Positions 1 to 7,829 of a stretch of 64,000 nt of DNA are shown here, in pieces. The DNA comes from JBDHWG01 sp046328505 (GTDB lineage Bacteria > Chloroflexota > Anaerolineae > Epilineales > JAHCIE01): contig JAXLWL010000010.1 of assembly GCA_046328505.1 (NCBI GenBank), positions 6,989 to 70,988 on the forward strand. Reading direction: 5' to 3'. Position numbers and translations under genes: made by a program. The notes beneath the pieces were generated by a model. The model did no database searches. It was not told the DNA's origin and saw only the letters and a list, made by a program, of their open reading frames with translations. Numbering within the stretch: position 1 is the first letter of the stretch; the number at the start of each line of letters is the position of its first letter.

Positions 1-1
1 C

Positions 2-571
2 CAGCGGCGCGTCGCGCGCGAGGTGTCGCGCATCGAGCACCCGATTGTGGATGAGGCGGTGGAGACCAACCCGCCCCTGGACCGACACGGCTACATCGAG
101 ATTACGACGACGTGCTGCGCCATGCGCCGCGCCGTCTTCGACCAAGTCGGCGGCTTCAGCAACGAGCTTGTGCGCGGCGTGGACACGGAGTTCTTTTACC
201 GCGTGCGGCGGCTCGGCTACCGCTTCATCCTCGTGCCGCACACCTGGGTCTACCACGACGCCCCGCCGACGCTGCGGGCGCTGCTGCGCAAGCATTTCCT
301 GTACGGAGTCGGCCACGCTCAGGAGGTGCAGCGCGATCCGAAGCGCGCCGCCGGGCGTCAGCTCAAGACGCCGCTGCACGCGGCGGCGTACTTCCTGTTT
401 CGCACCATCATCCTAATTCCCAACATCTTCCTGCCGTACTCATATTCCGCGCCGTCGTGGCGGCCCGGCTTCAAGCCGCTCAAGGCGCTGACGAGCTACA
501 TTTCCGCTCTCGGCTACATCTACGGCTGGTATCGTTACCCCTATCGGGAGCAAGCATGCGCTTCGGGCTAG
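2..571 (+). CDS. Glycosyltransferase family 2, C-terminal part (5' end outside window)
   Basis: The frame is open from base 2, so the gene starts upstream of the window. The visible ~190 residues carry the distal half of a GT-A catalytic domain: a GGF segment followed by DTEFFYRVRRLGY, which fits the ED...RxxR acceptor/catalytic region of family 2 enzymes that add sugars to surface polysaccharide. Two hydrophobic stretches in the last ~70 residues (around TIILIPNIFLPY and SYISALGYIYGWY) suggest membrane association. Its last 16 bases overlap the start of the next glycosyltransferase, so the two are probably co-transcribed and translationally coupled. The substrate cannot be read from the sequence. 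Confidence 0.8.
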   Translation, partial: QRRVAREVSRIEHPIVDEAVETNPPLDRHGYIEITTTCCAMRRAVFDQVGGFSNELVRGVDTEFFYRVRRLGYRFILVPHTWVYHDAPPTLRALLRKHFLYGVGHAQEVQRDPKRAAGRQLKTPLHAAAYFLFRTIILIPNIFLPYSYSAPSWRPGFKPLKALTSYISALGYIYGWYRYPYREQACASG

Positions 572-1680
572 ACGCTCGCACCATCACCGAACACTACCCC
601 GGCATCGGGCGCTACGTCTACCATCTGGCGGGCGCGCTCGCCGACGCCGCCCCCGACGACACGCTCGTGCTGCTGCTCAATCGCGGCCAGGACAACCGTC
701 GCTACGATTTTGCTGCACTGTGGGAACGGCCCAATGTGGAGATCGCCTGGGCAAATGCCCGCCCGGTGTCGCCGGGCGAACAGGTGGAGATTGCGTTTCT
801 CGCCCAAAAACTGCGGCTCAATGCGCTGCACTCTCCTTATTATGTAAAACCATATGCGCTTCCTGTTCCTTCGGTGACGACCGTCTACGATATCACGCCG
901 GCGCTCTACCCGGAGTATCTGCCCTCCGAGCGAGCCCGCGTCGCCTACGAACTTACGACGCGCCTCGCGGTAGAAACATCCGCGGCGCTCGTGACGCTGT
1001 CCGAGGCGGCCCGGCGTGACATGATCGAGCGCTTCGACGCCCGGCCCGACCGCATCTACGTCACAACGCCGGCGGTCGACAGCCGGTTCTCCCCGCGTTC
1101 AGAGGAGGAAATTGCGGACACGCGGCGGCGGCTCGGCCTTCCCGAAAGCTACGTCCTCTACCTCGGCATCAACAAGCCGCACAAGAACCTCGTGCGGCTG
1201 GTGGAGGCGTTTGCCAGCATCGCCCGCGCCGTCCCCGACATCGCACTGGTGCTGGCCGGACGACGTGACCCGCGCTATCCGGAGGCGATGCAGCAGGCGA
1301 TGGCCCTCCGACTCGCCCACCGCGTCGTTCTCATCGATGACGTACCGGAGGCCGACCTGCCCGCGTTGTACAGTGGCGCGGCCCTGTTCGTGTTTCCTTC
1401 GCTGTATGAGGGCTTCGGCTTCCCGGTTCTTGAGGCCATGGCGTGCGGCGCGCCGGTCATTACCTCCAACACCAGCAGTCTCCCGGAAGTCGCGGGCGAC
1501 GCCGCGCTGCTCGTCCCACCGGACGACACGCGCCTCCTCGCGCAGAGCATGTCCGTCGTCCTGCAAGATGGTCGGCTCTGGAACCAGCTGCACGAAGCGA
1601 GTCTGGCGCGGGCGCGTCAGTTTAGCTGGGCTAAGACGGCTGCGGAGACCCTATCCGTCTACCGCCAGATTGCGCGCTGA
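556..1680 (+). CDS. Glycosyltransferase family 4 (GT-B fold)
   Basis: A 374-residue GT-B enzyme that transfers a sugar from a nucleotide-activated donor. The start is ATG at 556 (MRFGLDARTI), which overlaps the preceding gene; the open frame extends further upstream only as an artefact. The N-terminal Rossmann half begins with FGLDART, and the donor half carries SLYEGFGFPVLEAMACGAPV (the E-x7-E signature) followed by SLPEVAGDAALLVPP. Length is normal for the family. It lies in a run of three glycosyltransferases, which points to exopolysaccharide or cell-surface glycan assembly. The sugar specificity is unknown. Confidence 0.88.
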   Translation: MRFGLDARTITEHYPGIGRYVYHLAGALADAAPDDTLVLLLNRGQDNRRYDFAALWERPNVEIAWANARPVSPGEQVEIAFLAQKLRLNALHSPYYVKPYALPVPSVTTVYDITPALYPEYLPSERARVAYELTTRLAVETSAALVTLSEAARRDMIERFDARPDRIYVTTPAVDSRFSPRSEEEIADTRRRLGLPESYVLYLGINKPHKNLVRLVEAFASIARAVPDIALVLAGRRDPRYPEAMQQAMALRLAHRVVLIDDVPEADLPALYSGAALFVFPSLYEGFGFPVLEAMACGAPVITSNTSSLPEVAGDAALLVPPDDTRLLAQSMSVVLQDGRLWNQLHEASLARARQFSWAKTAAETLSVYRQIAR

Positions 1681-1695
1681 GCCGAGTACGATACC

Positions 1696-2802
1696 ATGCG
1701 CATCGTCCACGTCTACAAAGATTACTATCCGGTTCTCGGCGGCATCGAGAATCACGTGCGCAGCCTGGCCGAGGGTCAGGCGGAACGCGGCCATGATGTC
1801 ACCGTTGTCGTCGCCTCTCTCACCGGCCGCACAGAGACCGAGACAATGAACGGCGTGCGCGTCATCAAAGCAGCGCGGCTGGCAACGGTCGCCTCTACAC
1901 CACTGAGCGTGGCCCTGCCGGCGCGCCTGCGCGGCGTCCAAGCCGACATCGCGCACCTGCACTTCCCCTACCCGGTCGGCGAAGTCAGCCAGTGGCTCCT
2001 GGGGCGCGCCAGGCGCACCGTCGTTACCTACCACAGCGACGTCGTGCGCCAGGCAGGCATCCTGCGGCTGTATCGCCCTCTGATGCGCGCGATCCTGCGC
2101 CGCGCCGACCGCATCATCGCCACCAGCCCCAACTACGCCGCGACGTCGCCACTGCTCCAGGAGAACCGCGACCGCGTGGCCATCGTTCCGCTAGGCGTCG
2201 ACCTGGCCCGCTTCCTGCAAGCATACCCGGACCGAGTGGCGTCACTGCGGCGTCAATACGGCACGCCGCTGCTCGTATCTATGGGACGCCTGCGCTATTA
2301 CAAGGGCCTGAACGTTCTGATCGAGGCGCTGCCCAACCTGCCGGATGCCAGGCTTGTCGTCGCGGGCAGTGGGCCGATGGGCGACGAATGGCAGGCACTG
2401 GCGCAACGCCTCGGCGTGGGTCAGCGCGTCCACTTCATCGGCGATATTTCCGACGACGATCAGCCCGCTCTCTACCAAGCGGCTGACCTGTACGTCCTCC
2501 CTGCGACTCATCGCAGCGAAGCGTTCGGCATCGCCCTGGTCGAGGCGCTGGCATCCGGCATCCCGGCCGTTACGACCGAAGTCGGCACCGGCACATCCTA
2601 TGTCAACCAGAACGGTATTACGGGCGTCATCGTGCCGCCGAGCGACTCTGCTGCCCTCGCGGCCGCGATTCGCGGCTTGCTAGCCGACGATGCGCGGCGC
2701 CGAAGCATGAGTGAAGCGGCGCGGGCGCGCGCGGTGGCCGAGTTCGGCCGGGCGAAGATGCTGGAGCGAGTGATGGCTGTGTATGAAGACGTTCTGGCCT
2801 AG
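1696..2802 (+). CDS. Glycosyltransferase family 4 (GT-B fold)
   Basis: A 368-residue GT-B glycosyltransferase starting at ATG 1696, 15 bases after the previous stop. The N-terminus MRIVHVYKDYYPVLGGIENH is the typical glycine-rich acceptor-domain start (PVLGGIE). The C-terminal half has MGRLRYYKGLNVLIEA and SEAFGIALVEALASGIPAV, the E-x7-E donor motif. It resembles mannosyl- and glucosyltransferases of surface polysaccharide pathways. Its 3' end overlaps the next small gene by 20 bases, which supports one transcript. Confidence 0.88.
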   Translation: MRIVHVYKDYYPVLGGIENHVRSLAEGQAERGHDVTVVVASLTGRTETETMNGVRVIKAARLATVASTPLSVALPARLRGVQADIAHLHFPYPVGEVSQWLLGRARRTVVTYHSDVVRQAGILRLYRPLMRAILRRADRIIATSPNYAATSPLLQENRDRVAIVPLGVDLARFLQAYPDRVASLRRQYGTPLLVSMGRLRYYKGLNVLIEALPNLPDARLVVAGSGPMGDEWQALAQRLGVGQRVHFIGDISDDDQPALYQAADLYVLPATHRSEAFGIALVEALASGIPAVTTEVGTGTSYVNQNGITGVIVPPSDSAALAAAIRGLLADDARRRSMSEAARARAVAEFGRAKMLERVMAVYEDVLA

Positions 2803-3010
2803 CAATGTATTGATGGGGATGTTGTTGCTCAACCCGATGCTGCATCCTGTACTGCGCCCGGCCGCCCACGGCGCGAGCGGGTGGTACGATGATATCCTCA
2901 CCTGGGGCGTGGTCGCAATCGTCCTTGTCATGATCGCCTATTACATCTACCGGACCTGGCGCGAACGCGCCGCCGAGCAGGAGAGCCAGAAGCATGACGA
3001 CCAAGAGTGA
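2783..3010 (+). CDS. Small single-pass membrane protein, unknown function
   Basis: A 75-residue protein not assigned to a family. It has a possible uncleaved or cleaved N-terminal hydrophobic segment (about residues 8-25), one clear membrane helix (about residues 41-60, WGVVAIVLVMIAYYIYRTW) and a short, highly charged tail (RERAAEQESQKHDDQE). It overlaps the glycosyltransferase before it by 20 bases and the dehydrogenase after it by 17 bases; both overlaps and the clean membrane topology argue that it is a real gene. It may be an accessory membrane subunit for the neighbouring glycosyltransferases, but that is only context. Confidence 0.6.
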   Translation: MKTFWPSNVLMGMLLLNPMLHPVLRPAAHGASGWYDDILTWGVVAIVLVMIAYYIYRTWRERAAEQESQKHDDQE

Positions 3011-4028
3011 TCCTTTCCCGCTCCTCAACGTGCTCGTGACCATGAACTTCACCGACGCCCAGCTCGACAAGCTGCGCGCCGTCTCACCGCGCTTCCATGT
3101 CGAGCAGCGCCCCCGCGGCTGGGATAAGGCGGTGGGCGAGGTGCTCGATCCGAACGTGGACATCCTGTACGCCGCCAACGCGAGCTTCTCGCTGGCCCAG
3201 GTGCCTCAGCTGCGCTGGGTGCAACTGCATAGCGCCGGCGTCGAGCACATCGCCAATTCCGAGCTATGGCGCAGCGACATCCCCATCACCAACGTCAGCG
3301 GGATCCACGCCGTCCCCATCGCCGAGTACGTGTGGGCCCAGATTCTCGCCTTCGCGCACCGCCTTCCGGCGATGCTGCGCTTCCAGGAAAAGGGTGAGTG
3401 GGCGCACGGCCGATGGGAGAACTTCGCGCCCCGAGACCTCCGCGGCCAGACCATCGGCCTCGTCGGCTACGGCGCGATCGGCCGCGAGGTCGCCCGCCTG
3501 GCCCAGGCGTTCGGCATGCGCGTGCTGGCGACGAAGCGTTCGGCGCGCGACCAGCTCTATCGAGGCTGGCGGATGCCCGGCGTCGGCGACAACGACGGCA
3601 GCATCCCCGAACGATACTACGCACCGGAGGAGATACCTGAGATGCTGTCGGTCTCGGACTACATCGTCATCAGTGCGCCCCTCACCCCCGCGACGCGCCA
3701 CCTGATCGGCGCGGCCGAGCTAGCGGTGATGAAGCCTTCCGCGTTCCTGGTCAATATCGCCCGGGGCGGGCTGATAGACCAGCAGGCGCTGATCGAGGCG
3801 CTGCGGGCGGGCAGGCTCGCCGGGGCCGGCCTGGACGTGTTCGACCCGGAGCCGCTGCCGGCCGATAGCCCACTGTGGGCCATGGACAATGTCGTCATCT
3901 CGCCCCATGTCTCCGGCTTCAACCTGCACTACGACGACTGGGCGACCGACCTCTTCGCCGAAAACCTGCGGCGCTTCCTCGCCGACGAGCCGTTGATCAA
4001 CCTGATAGATCGACGAGAGGGGTACTAG
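2994..4028 (+). CDS. D-2-hydroxyacid dehydrogenase, NAD-binding
   Basis: A 344-residue member of the D-isomer-specific 2-hydroxyacid dehydrogenase family, which reduces 2-keto acids or oxidises D-hydroxy acids with NAD(P). The Rossmann dinucleotide motif is GLVGYGAIGREVA near residue 155. The three catalytic positions are present: Arg in NIARGGLID, Glu in DPEPLP and His in SPHVSGF. A loop after the Rossmann motif (about residues 180-210, GWRMPGVGDNDGS) is longer than in the compact members. It overlaps the small membrane protein upstream, and dtd follows 4 bases downstream. Substrate is not predictable from motifs. Confidence 0.9.
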   Translation: MTTKSDPFPLLNVLVTMNFTDAQLDKLRAVSPRFHVEQRPRGWDKAVGEVLDPNVDILYAANASFSLAQVPQLRWVQLHSAGVEHIANSELWRSDIPITNVSGIHAVPIAEYVWAQILAFAHRLPAMLRFQEKGEWAHGRWENFAPRDLRGQTIGLVGYGAIGREVARLAQAFGMRVLATKRSARDQLYRGWRMPGVGDNDGSIPERYYAPEEIPEMLSVSDYIVISAPLTPATRHLIGAAELAVMKPSAFLVNIARGGLIDQQALIEALRAGRLAGAGLDVFDPEPLPADSPLWAMDNVVISPHVSGFNLHYDDWATDLFAENLRRFLADEPLINLIDRREGY

Positions 4029-4032
4029 GCCC

Positions 4033-4482
4033 GTGCGCGCCGTGGTACAGCGAGTCACACAAGCGTCGGTCACGGTGGACGGCGAAGTGATCGGCGCCAT
4101 CGAACACGGTGTGCTGGTACTCGTAGGGGTTCGCGAGGGTGACACACGGGTGGAGGCCGACTGGCTCGCCAACAAGATCGCCCAACTGCGCATCTTCAGC
4201 GACGCCGAGGGCCGCTTCAACCTATCCCTCCTGGACGTGGGCGGCGCAGCCCTCGTGGTCAGCCAGTTCACGCTCTACGGCGACGCGCGGAAAGGGCGAC
4301 GGCCGGACTTCACGAAAGCGGCCCGGCCGGAAACGGCCGAGCCACTCATTGAGTACTTCGTCGGGCAGCTCCGCGCCGCCGGCGTGCCTACTGCGGAGGG
4401 TCGCTTTGGAGCGTCGATGGCGGTGCAACTGGTGAATCAAGGGCCGGTGACGATTCTCCTGGAGCGAGAGCCGGAGGCGTGA
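4033..4482 (+). CDS. dtd: D-aminoacyl-tRNA deacylase
   Basis: A 149-residue Dtd enzyme that hydrolyses D-amino acids (and glycine mischarged on tRNA-Ala) from tRNA in the cytoplasm. The start is GTG at 4033 (MRAVVQRVTQASV), the standard family N-terminus. The SQFTLYGDARKGRRP active-site motif and the NQGPVTI cross-subunit motif (Gly-cisPro) are both present. Length is normal. It sits 4 bases after the dehydrogenase and probably ends that transcript. Its last 95 bases overlap, on the opposite strand, the 3' end of the membrane-protein gene. Confidence 0.95.
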   Translation: MRAVVQRVTQASVTVDGEVIGAIEHGVLVLVGVREGDTRVEADWLANKIAQLRIFSDAEGRFNLSLLDVGGAALVVSQFTLYGDARKGRRPDFTKAARPETAEPLIEYFVGQLRAAGVPTAEGRFGASMAVQLVNQGPVTILLEREPEA

Positions 4483-5056
4483 CCTCGGCGGCCGCGGGTG
4501 AGGCCAGCGACTCCACGGACGCTCCGGCGGCCAGGGCCGGCACATCGGGCGCTGGGGCTGGCGTCTGCTGGACCCATGGAGCGGCCTGTGGCCAGGACGA
4601 GACAGGCAAGCTGCCTTCGACCTCGACAGCCACGCCGCCGCTCAGCCAGGCGAGGATGTTGTAGCCAACCGCGATCACCAGGCACAGCAGAGCGATGGTC
4701 ACCGCCCCGACCAGGGCCAGCAGAATCGTGATGCCGAAGGCAGTGAACGCGCCGGCGTTGTCCACGGCTTGCAGGGTGGCGAGCAACCCTTGCACGCGCA
4801 GGGCGGCGATCAGGTCAATCGTCGTGATATCCCGCCCGAGGAGCTGGATGTTAATCTTCTGCATGCCCTCCAGCCAGTTGCGCAGAAGGTGAACAATCGC
4901 GAAGCCGGTCGCCGAGATCAGAAGGGCCGGCACAAGGCAGCCCAGTCCACCCAGGACGAAGCCGAACTTCGCTAGCGCCCAGTACGGCAAGCGGGTGATG
5001 CGCAGCGATCCCTTCTTTACGCCCAGAACGTTACTCGGCAGAGCTTTCTGGCTCAT
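4388..5056 (-). CDS. DUF3566-like membrane protein with Pro/Ala-rich tail
   Basis: A 222-residue protein with two strong membrane segments (about residues 27-55 and 103-140) and a low-complexity Pro/Ala/Ser-rich cytoplasmic or periplasmic tail from about residue 150. The layout and the segment YNILAWLSGGVAVEVEG closing the second membrane segment resemble DUF3566 transmembrane proteins, where a short helix-rich loop separates two membrane helices; this is resemblance by eye, not a search result. It follows the phosphodiesterase gene by 13 bases on the same strand. The tail-coding region overlaps the end of dtd convergently by 95 bases. Confidence 0.65.
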   Translation of the reverse strand: MSQKALPSNVLGVKKGSLRITRLPYWALAKFGFVLGGLGCLVPALLISATGFAIVHLLRNWLEGMQKINIQLLGRDITTIDLIAALRVQGLLATLQAVDNAGAFTAFGITILLALVGAVTIALLCLVIAVGYNILAWLSGGVAVEVEGSLPVSSWPQAAPWVQQTPAPAPDVPALAAGASVESLASPAAAEVTPPALAPGESSPALDSPVAPPSTLQSDPPQ

Positions 5057-5069
5057 GGCAATCCCCCGT

Positions 5070-6374
5070 TTAGCTCACGTCTTCAAGATGCGCGGCCAGC
5101 CACGGTGTCAGCATCTCGGCCGGACTGAGCGAGCCGTGCCGCCCCGGCATCTTGTCCGGCAGCAAGTGTACACCCTCCGCGTGCAGCGAGTAAGTCTTGC
5201 GCGCCGCCAGAACGATATCCCCCATCCGTGACCGCGCCTCCGCCATAGGCTCCCCGGTACCGAAGATTCCGCTGGCGAACGCGGCATCGCTATCCCACGC
5301 CGCGAACTGCTTCGCAAGGTTGTCGCGCAGATAGCCCAACAGCGGCGATTTCTCCCCCTGGCGCGCAAACAAGTAGGCCGTGCGAGCTTCCCCCGTTGGG
5401 TCGAACTGTAGCCGCTGCGCCAGACCGGGATGGTGCGCGATATCGACAATGTCCTCGGGCCGCGACCGCACCTGGCCATGGTCGGCACTGATGACGAGCA
5501 GCGTCTTCGAGCGCGCCCCGGACGGCAGGCCGTCCAGCAATTCGCGCCCCAGGGAGTACGCCAGGCTGCGGACCTCCGCCGCGTGCATCTCGGTGTCGGG
5601 ACCGCGGCGGTGAGCAATCGTATCGACGCCTGGCCAATACACCGAAATGTAGGCCTCCCGCGGTCCGGCGATTAGCAGGTGGCGCAGCCCAACCCACATG
5701 TCGGCCGGCGTGTAGTACGAGTGTATATTCGCCCCGCGATACTGCAAGCGCGATAACCCGCTGTCGCGGATATCACTCGGCAGCAGGACGTGGGTGGGGA
5801 TGCCTTCGGTTGCGAGGCGCTGGGCAACGCTCGGCACTGGTATGAACGTGTCATAGTTCAGCCCGAGGGCCTCCAACTCCCCCGCTCGCCGCGCGCGGTG
5901 GGCGCTCAAGAGAATCATGTTCGCCGTGCGCGAGAACTCGCGCAGGAACAGCTCGTAGCCGAGCATGCCATGCTCGACAGGAGCGCGCCCGGTGGAGAAG
6001 CTGGTTGTTGCCGCCGTCGTCGTCGAAGGGAACACCGAGGTCAAGGGTGACAGCATGCCGGCCCGCGCGACGCGGTGGAAAGCGAGTGTCTCATCGGCGG
6101 CCATCGCTTCGCTCAGCGCCATGTACCCCAGGGCATCCAGGATAACGAGGACGACGCGTCGCACCCGTCCCTGCCACGGCTGCCAGAGCGGCTCCCACAG
6201 GGGATGCGATGCCTGCAAATCGACACCCATGAGCGCGGCGAACGTCGGCGCCACATTGGCGACGGAGAGGCCATCGTAGTATGGAAAGATAGCGTTGTCA
6301 TCCACGCCGTCGAGGGGCAAACGGTGCGCGCGAATGCGCTCAAGCGCGGCTAACTCAGGCGACAACTCGGACAT
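5070..6374 (-). CDS. Alkaline-phosphatase-superfamily phosphodiesterase
   Basis: A 434-residue protein of the nucleotide pyrophosphatase/phosphodiesterase branch of the alkaline phosphatase superfamily. Metal and nucleophile positions are recognisable in order: Asp in VILDALGYM, Thr cluster in FPSTTTAATTSFSTG (nucleophile), Asp and His in GVDTIAHRRGP, Asp-His in SADHGQ and His in GRHGSLSP. There is no signal peptide, so it is probably cytoplasmic, unlike many relatives. It is first in a two-gene transcript with the DUF3566-like membrane protein. The substrate may be a phosphodiester or phosphonate metabolite; it cannot be specified. Confidence 0.85.
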   Translation of the reverse strand: MSELSPELAALERIRAHRLPLDGVDDNAIFPYYDGLSVANVAPTFAALMGVDLQASHPLWEPLWQPWQGRVRRVVLVILDALGYMALSEAMAADETLAFHRVARAGMLSPLTSVFPSTTTAATTSFSTGRAPVEHGMLGYELFLREFSRTANMILLSAHRARRAGELEALGLNYDTFIPVPSVAQRLATEGIPTHVLLPSDIRDSGLSRLQYRGANIHSYYTPADMWVGLRHLLIAGPREAYISVYWPGVDTIAHRRGPDTEMHAAEVRSLAYSLGRELLDGLPSGARSKTLLVISADHGQVRSRPEDIVDIAHHPGLAQRLQFDPTGEARTAYLFARQGEKSPLLGYLRDNLAKQFAAWDSDAAFASGIFGTGEPMAEARSRMGDIVLAARKTYSLHAEGVHLLPDKMPGRHGSLSPAEMLTPWLAAHLEDVS

Positions 6375-6419
6375 GGCTCCTCACACTCGCATCTCCACAA
6401 CCCATCCATCCTGGTGACA

Positions 6420-6454
6420 GAATGAAACCCCCGGGGCACGGCGCAGCCCGGGGG
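6420..6454 (-). terminator. Rho-independent-like terminator after the DUF1508 gene
   Basis: On the minus strand an 8-9 bp GC stem (CCCCCGGG paired with CCCGGGGG, + strand arms at 6428-6436 and 6447-6454) is followed by TTTCATT. It lies 37 bases past the DUF1508 stop and just before the start region of the phosphodiesterase gene, so it separates the two transcripts. Confidence 0.6.
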
Positions 6455-6490
6455 ATCCGACTCCTGGGTGCTGTGGTGTCGCCGAAGTCG

Positions 6491-6685
6491 TTACTTCTTG
6501 GCCTCGGCCTCGAGCTCGACAAGCTCGGCGCCGGCGGCGTGCGCCATGACAGACTTCACGCCGTTGATCGCGCTCGACTTCTCCTTGTAGCCCTCACCAC
6601 CGGTCGCGATGATTTGACCGTTGCTCGCGCGCAGGCGCCAGCGATACTCGCCTGCTTTGTCGACGAAGACCTCGAATTTGTACAT
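6491..6685 (-). CDS. DUF1508 (YegP-like) small protein
   Basis: A 64-residue single-domain DUF1508 protein: FEVFVDKAGEYRWRLRA then SNGQIIATGGEGYKEKSSAI, the conserved core of the family (two such repeats make up YegP). The function is unknown; homologues are small, soluble and highly expressed. The gene has its own near-consensus promoter on the minus strand, a strong ribosome binding site (GGAGGTGACGC before the ATG) and a GC-rich terminator, so it looks like a well expressed monocistronic gene. Confidence 0.88.
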   Translation of the reverse strand: MYKFEVFVDKAGEYRWRLRASNGQIIATGGEGYKEKSSAINGVKSVMAHAAGAELVELEAEAKK

Positions 6686-6793
6686 GCGTCACCTCCATAA
6701 TGCCGTGATGGTTTGCCGCCGCAACGCAAGACGATTACGCCCCTCAGGAGGGACGTGAACCCTGCGGGGAGCCTGCTCAGACTCTCGAATTCC

Positions 6794-6821
6794 ATTATAC
6801 ATCATGGCGGCGGGCTGTCAA
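6794..6821 (-). promoter_or_regulatory. Sigma70-type promoter for the DUF1508 gene
   Basis: Read on the minus strand: TTGACA (6816-6821) - 16 bp - TATAAT (6794-6799). Both hexamers are perfect consensus. Transcription would start near 6787, giving a ~100-nt leader before the ATG at 6685. Confidence 0.85.
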
Positions 6822-6911
6822 TGCTCAATTGTGAATCTTAAGGTGGGCCGGCGGCCGAGACGCCGGCACCGGATTTGGACCGAAACAATTGTTTGAGCGC
6901 GTTGCAGTGAG
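6822..6911. promoter_or_regulatory. Divergent intergenic region with CAATTG palindromes (candidate operator)
   Basis: The spacer between the two divergent perfect promoters (DUF1508 and sdh) contains CAATTG at 6826-6831 and a perfect 12-bp palindrome AAACAATTGTTT at 6883-6894, placed just upstream of the sdh -35 box. A third CAATTGTT lies in the sdh leader at 7002-7009. A GC hairpin GCCGGCG/CGCCGGC sits at 6847-6867. The A/T-rich palindromes stand out in GC-rich sequence and are plausible binding sites for a regulator of sdh; no regulator gene is adjacent. Nothing in 6686-7105 looks protein-coding. Confidence 0.4.
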
Positions 6912-6940
6912 TTGACAATGGTGATTCGCTATTTTATAAT
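6912..6940 (+). promoter_or_regulatory. Perfect sigma70-type promoter for sdhCAB
   Basis: TTGACA (6912-6917) - 17 bp - TATAAT (6935-6940). Start would be near 6947, leaving a ~159-nt leader before sdhC at 7106. Confidence 0.9.
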
Positions 6941-7105
6941 CACGATGTTGGTATGACGCGGCGCGCGTATGATTTACGGTTTTACGTGGCAAGAGCCCAA
7001 GCAATTGTTCGCCTATCCCCATGTTCGCCAAACATCATTCGAGCCGCTCTCGGCTCGCCCGCCACAGCGTCACGCGACGGGTTGAAGCAAAAGGAAAGGA
7101 CGAGT

Positions 7106-7795
7106 ATGGCCAGCGCAACCCTCACTTTTTATCGGACGACGATTGGCAAGAAAGTCATTATGGCGATCACCGGTCTCGTCTGGGTGTTCTACGTCATTCT
7201 GCACATGTTTGGCAATCTCAAGTTCTTCGTCGGCCCGGAAGCCCTCGATAGCTGGGCCGAATTCCTGCGCACATTCGGCGAACAGGTCCTCGGCTACGGC
7301 GGGGTACTGTGGGTCGTCCGCGTCGTGCTCATCGTCTGCCTCGCGCTGCATATTCTCATGGCGTGGCAGCTGAGCCGGATGAGCTGGGCCGCCCGCCCTG
7401 TGAAGTACAAGGCACGCCGCCGCTTCCTCGCTGCCGATCTGAGCGGGCGCTCGATGCGCTGGGGTGGTGTCTTCATCGGTGTCTTCCTGATCGTGCACAT
7501 TCTGCAGCTGACCACCGGGACGCTGCTACCCGGCTTCCGAGAAGGCGATGTCTACTACAATGTGGTCCTCAACTTCAAGAACACCGCGGTGGCCGTCTTC
7601 TATATCATCATGATGGGCGTCCTGGCGCTGCATCTATACCACGGCACGTGGAGTCTGCTCCAAAGCCTCGGCTTCGACACCTACCCCAAGAATGACCCGT
7701 GGCACCGCCTCGGCCAGGCTATCGCCATTCTCGTGCCGCTGGGCTTCGTCCTGGTGCCGGTCGCCGTCGTTCTCGGGCTGTACGTCCGCCCGTAG
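7106..7795 (+). CDS. sdhC: Succinate dehydrogenase cytochrome b subunit
   Basis: A 229-residue membrane anchor of respiratory complex II, the single-polypeptide diheme cytochrome b558 type with five membrane helices. Histidines that could ligate the two hemes are in VILHMFGNL, ALHILMAW, FLIVHILQL and ALHLYHG. The start at ATG 7106 (MASATLTFYRT) is chosen because AAGGAAAGGA lies just upstream and it matches the family N-terminus; an in-frame ATG at 6953 would add 51 residues of non-conserved sequence. It is the first gene of sdhCAB and passes electrons from SdhB to quinone. Confidence 0.93.
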   Translation: MASATLTFYRTTIGKKVIMAITGLVWVFYVILHMFGNLKFFVGPEALDSWAEFLRTFGEQVLGYGGVLWVVRVVLIVCLALHILMAWQLSRMSWAARPVKYKARRRFLAADLSGRSMRWGGVFIGVFLIVHILQLTTGTLLPGFREGDVYYNVVLNFKNTAVAVFYIIMMGVLALHLYHGTWSLLQSLGFDTYPKNDPWHRLGQAIAILVPLGFVLVPVAVVLGLYVRP

Positions 7796-7829
7796 CCCGG
7801 CGCCAGCGATGATACCGAAAGGATAGACC

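Noticed and set aside
6953..7105. N-terminal extension of sdhC from ATG 6953
   Set aside because: The 51 added residues do not match the SdhC family, and the ATG is only ~6 bases from the predicted transcription start without a ribosome binding site.
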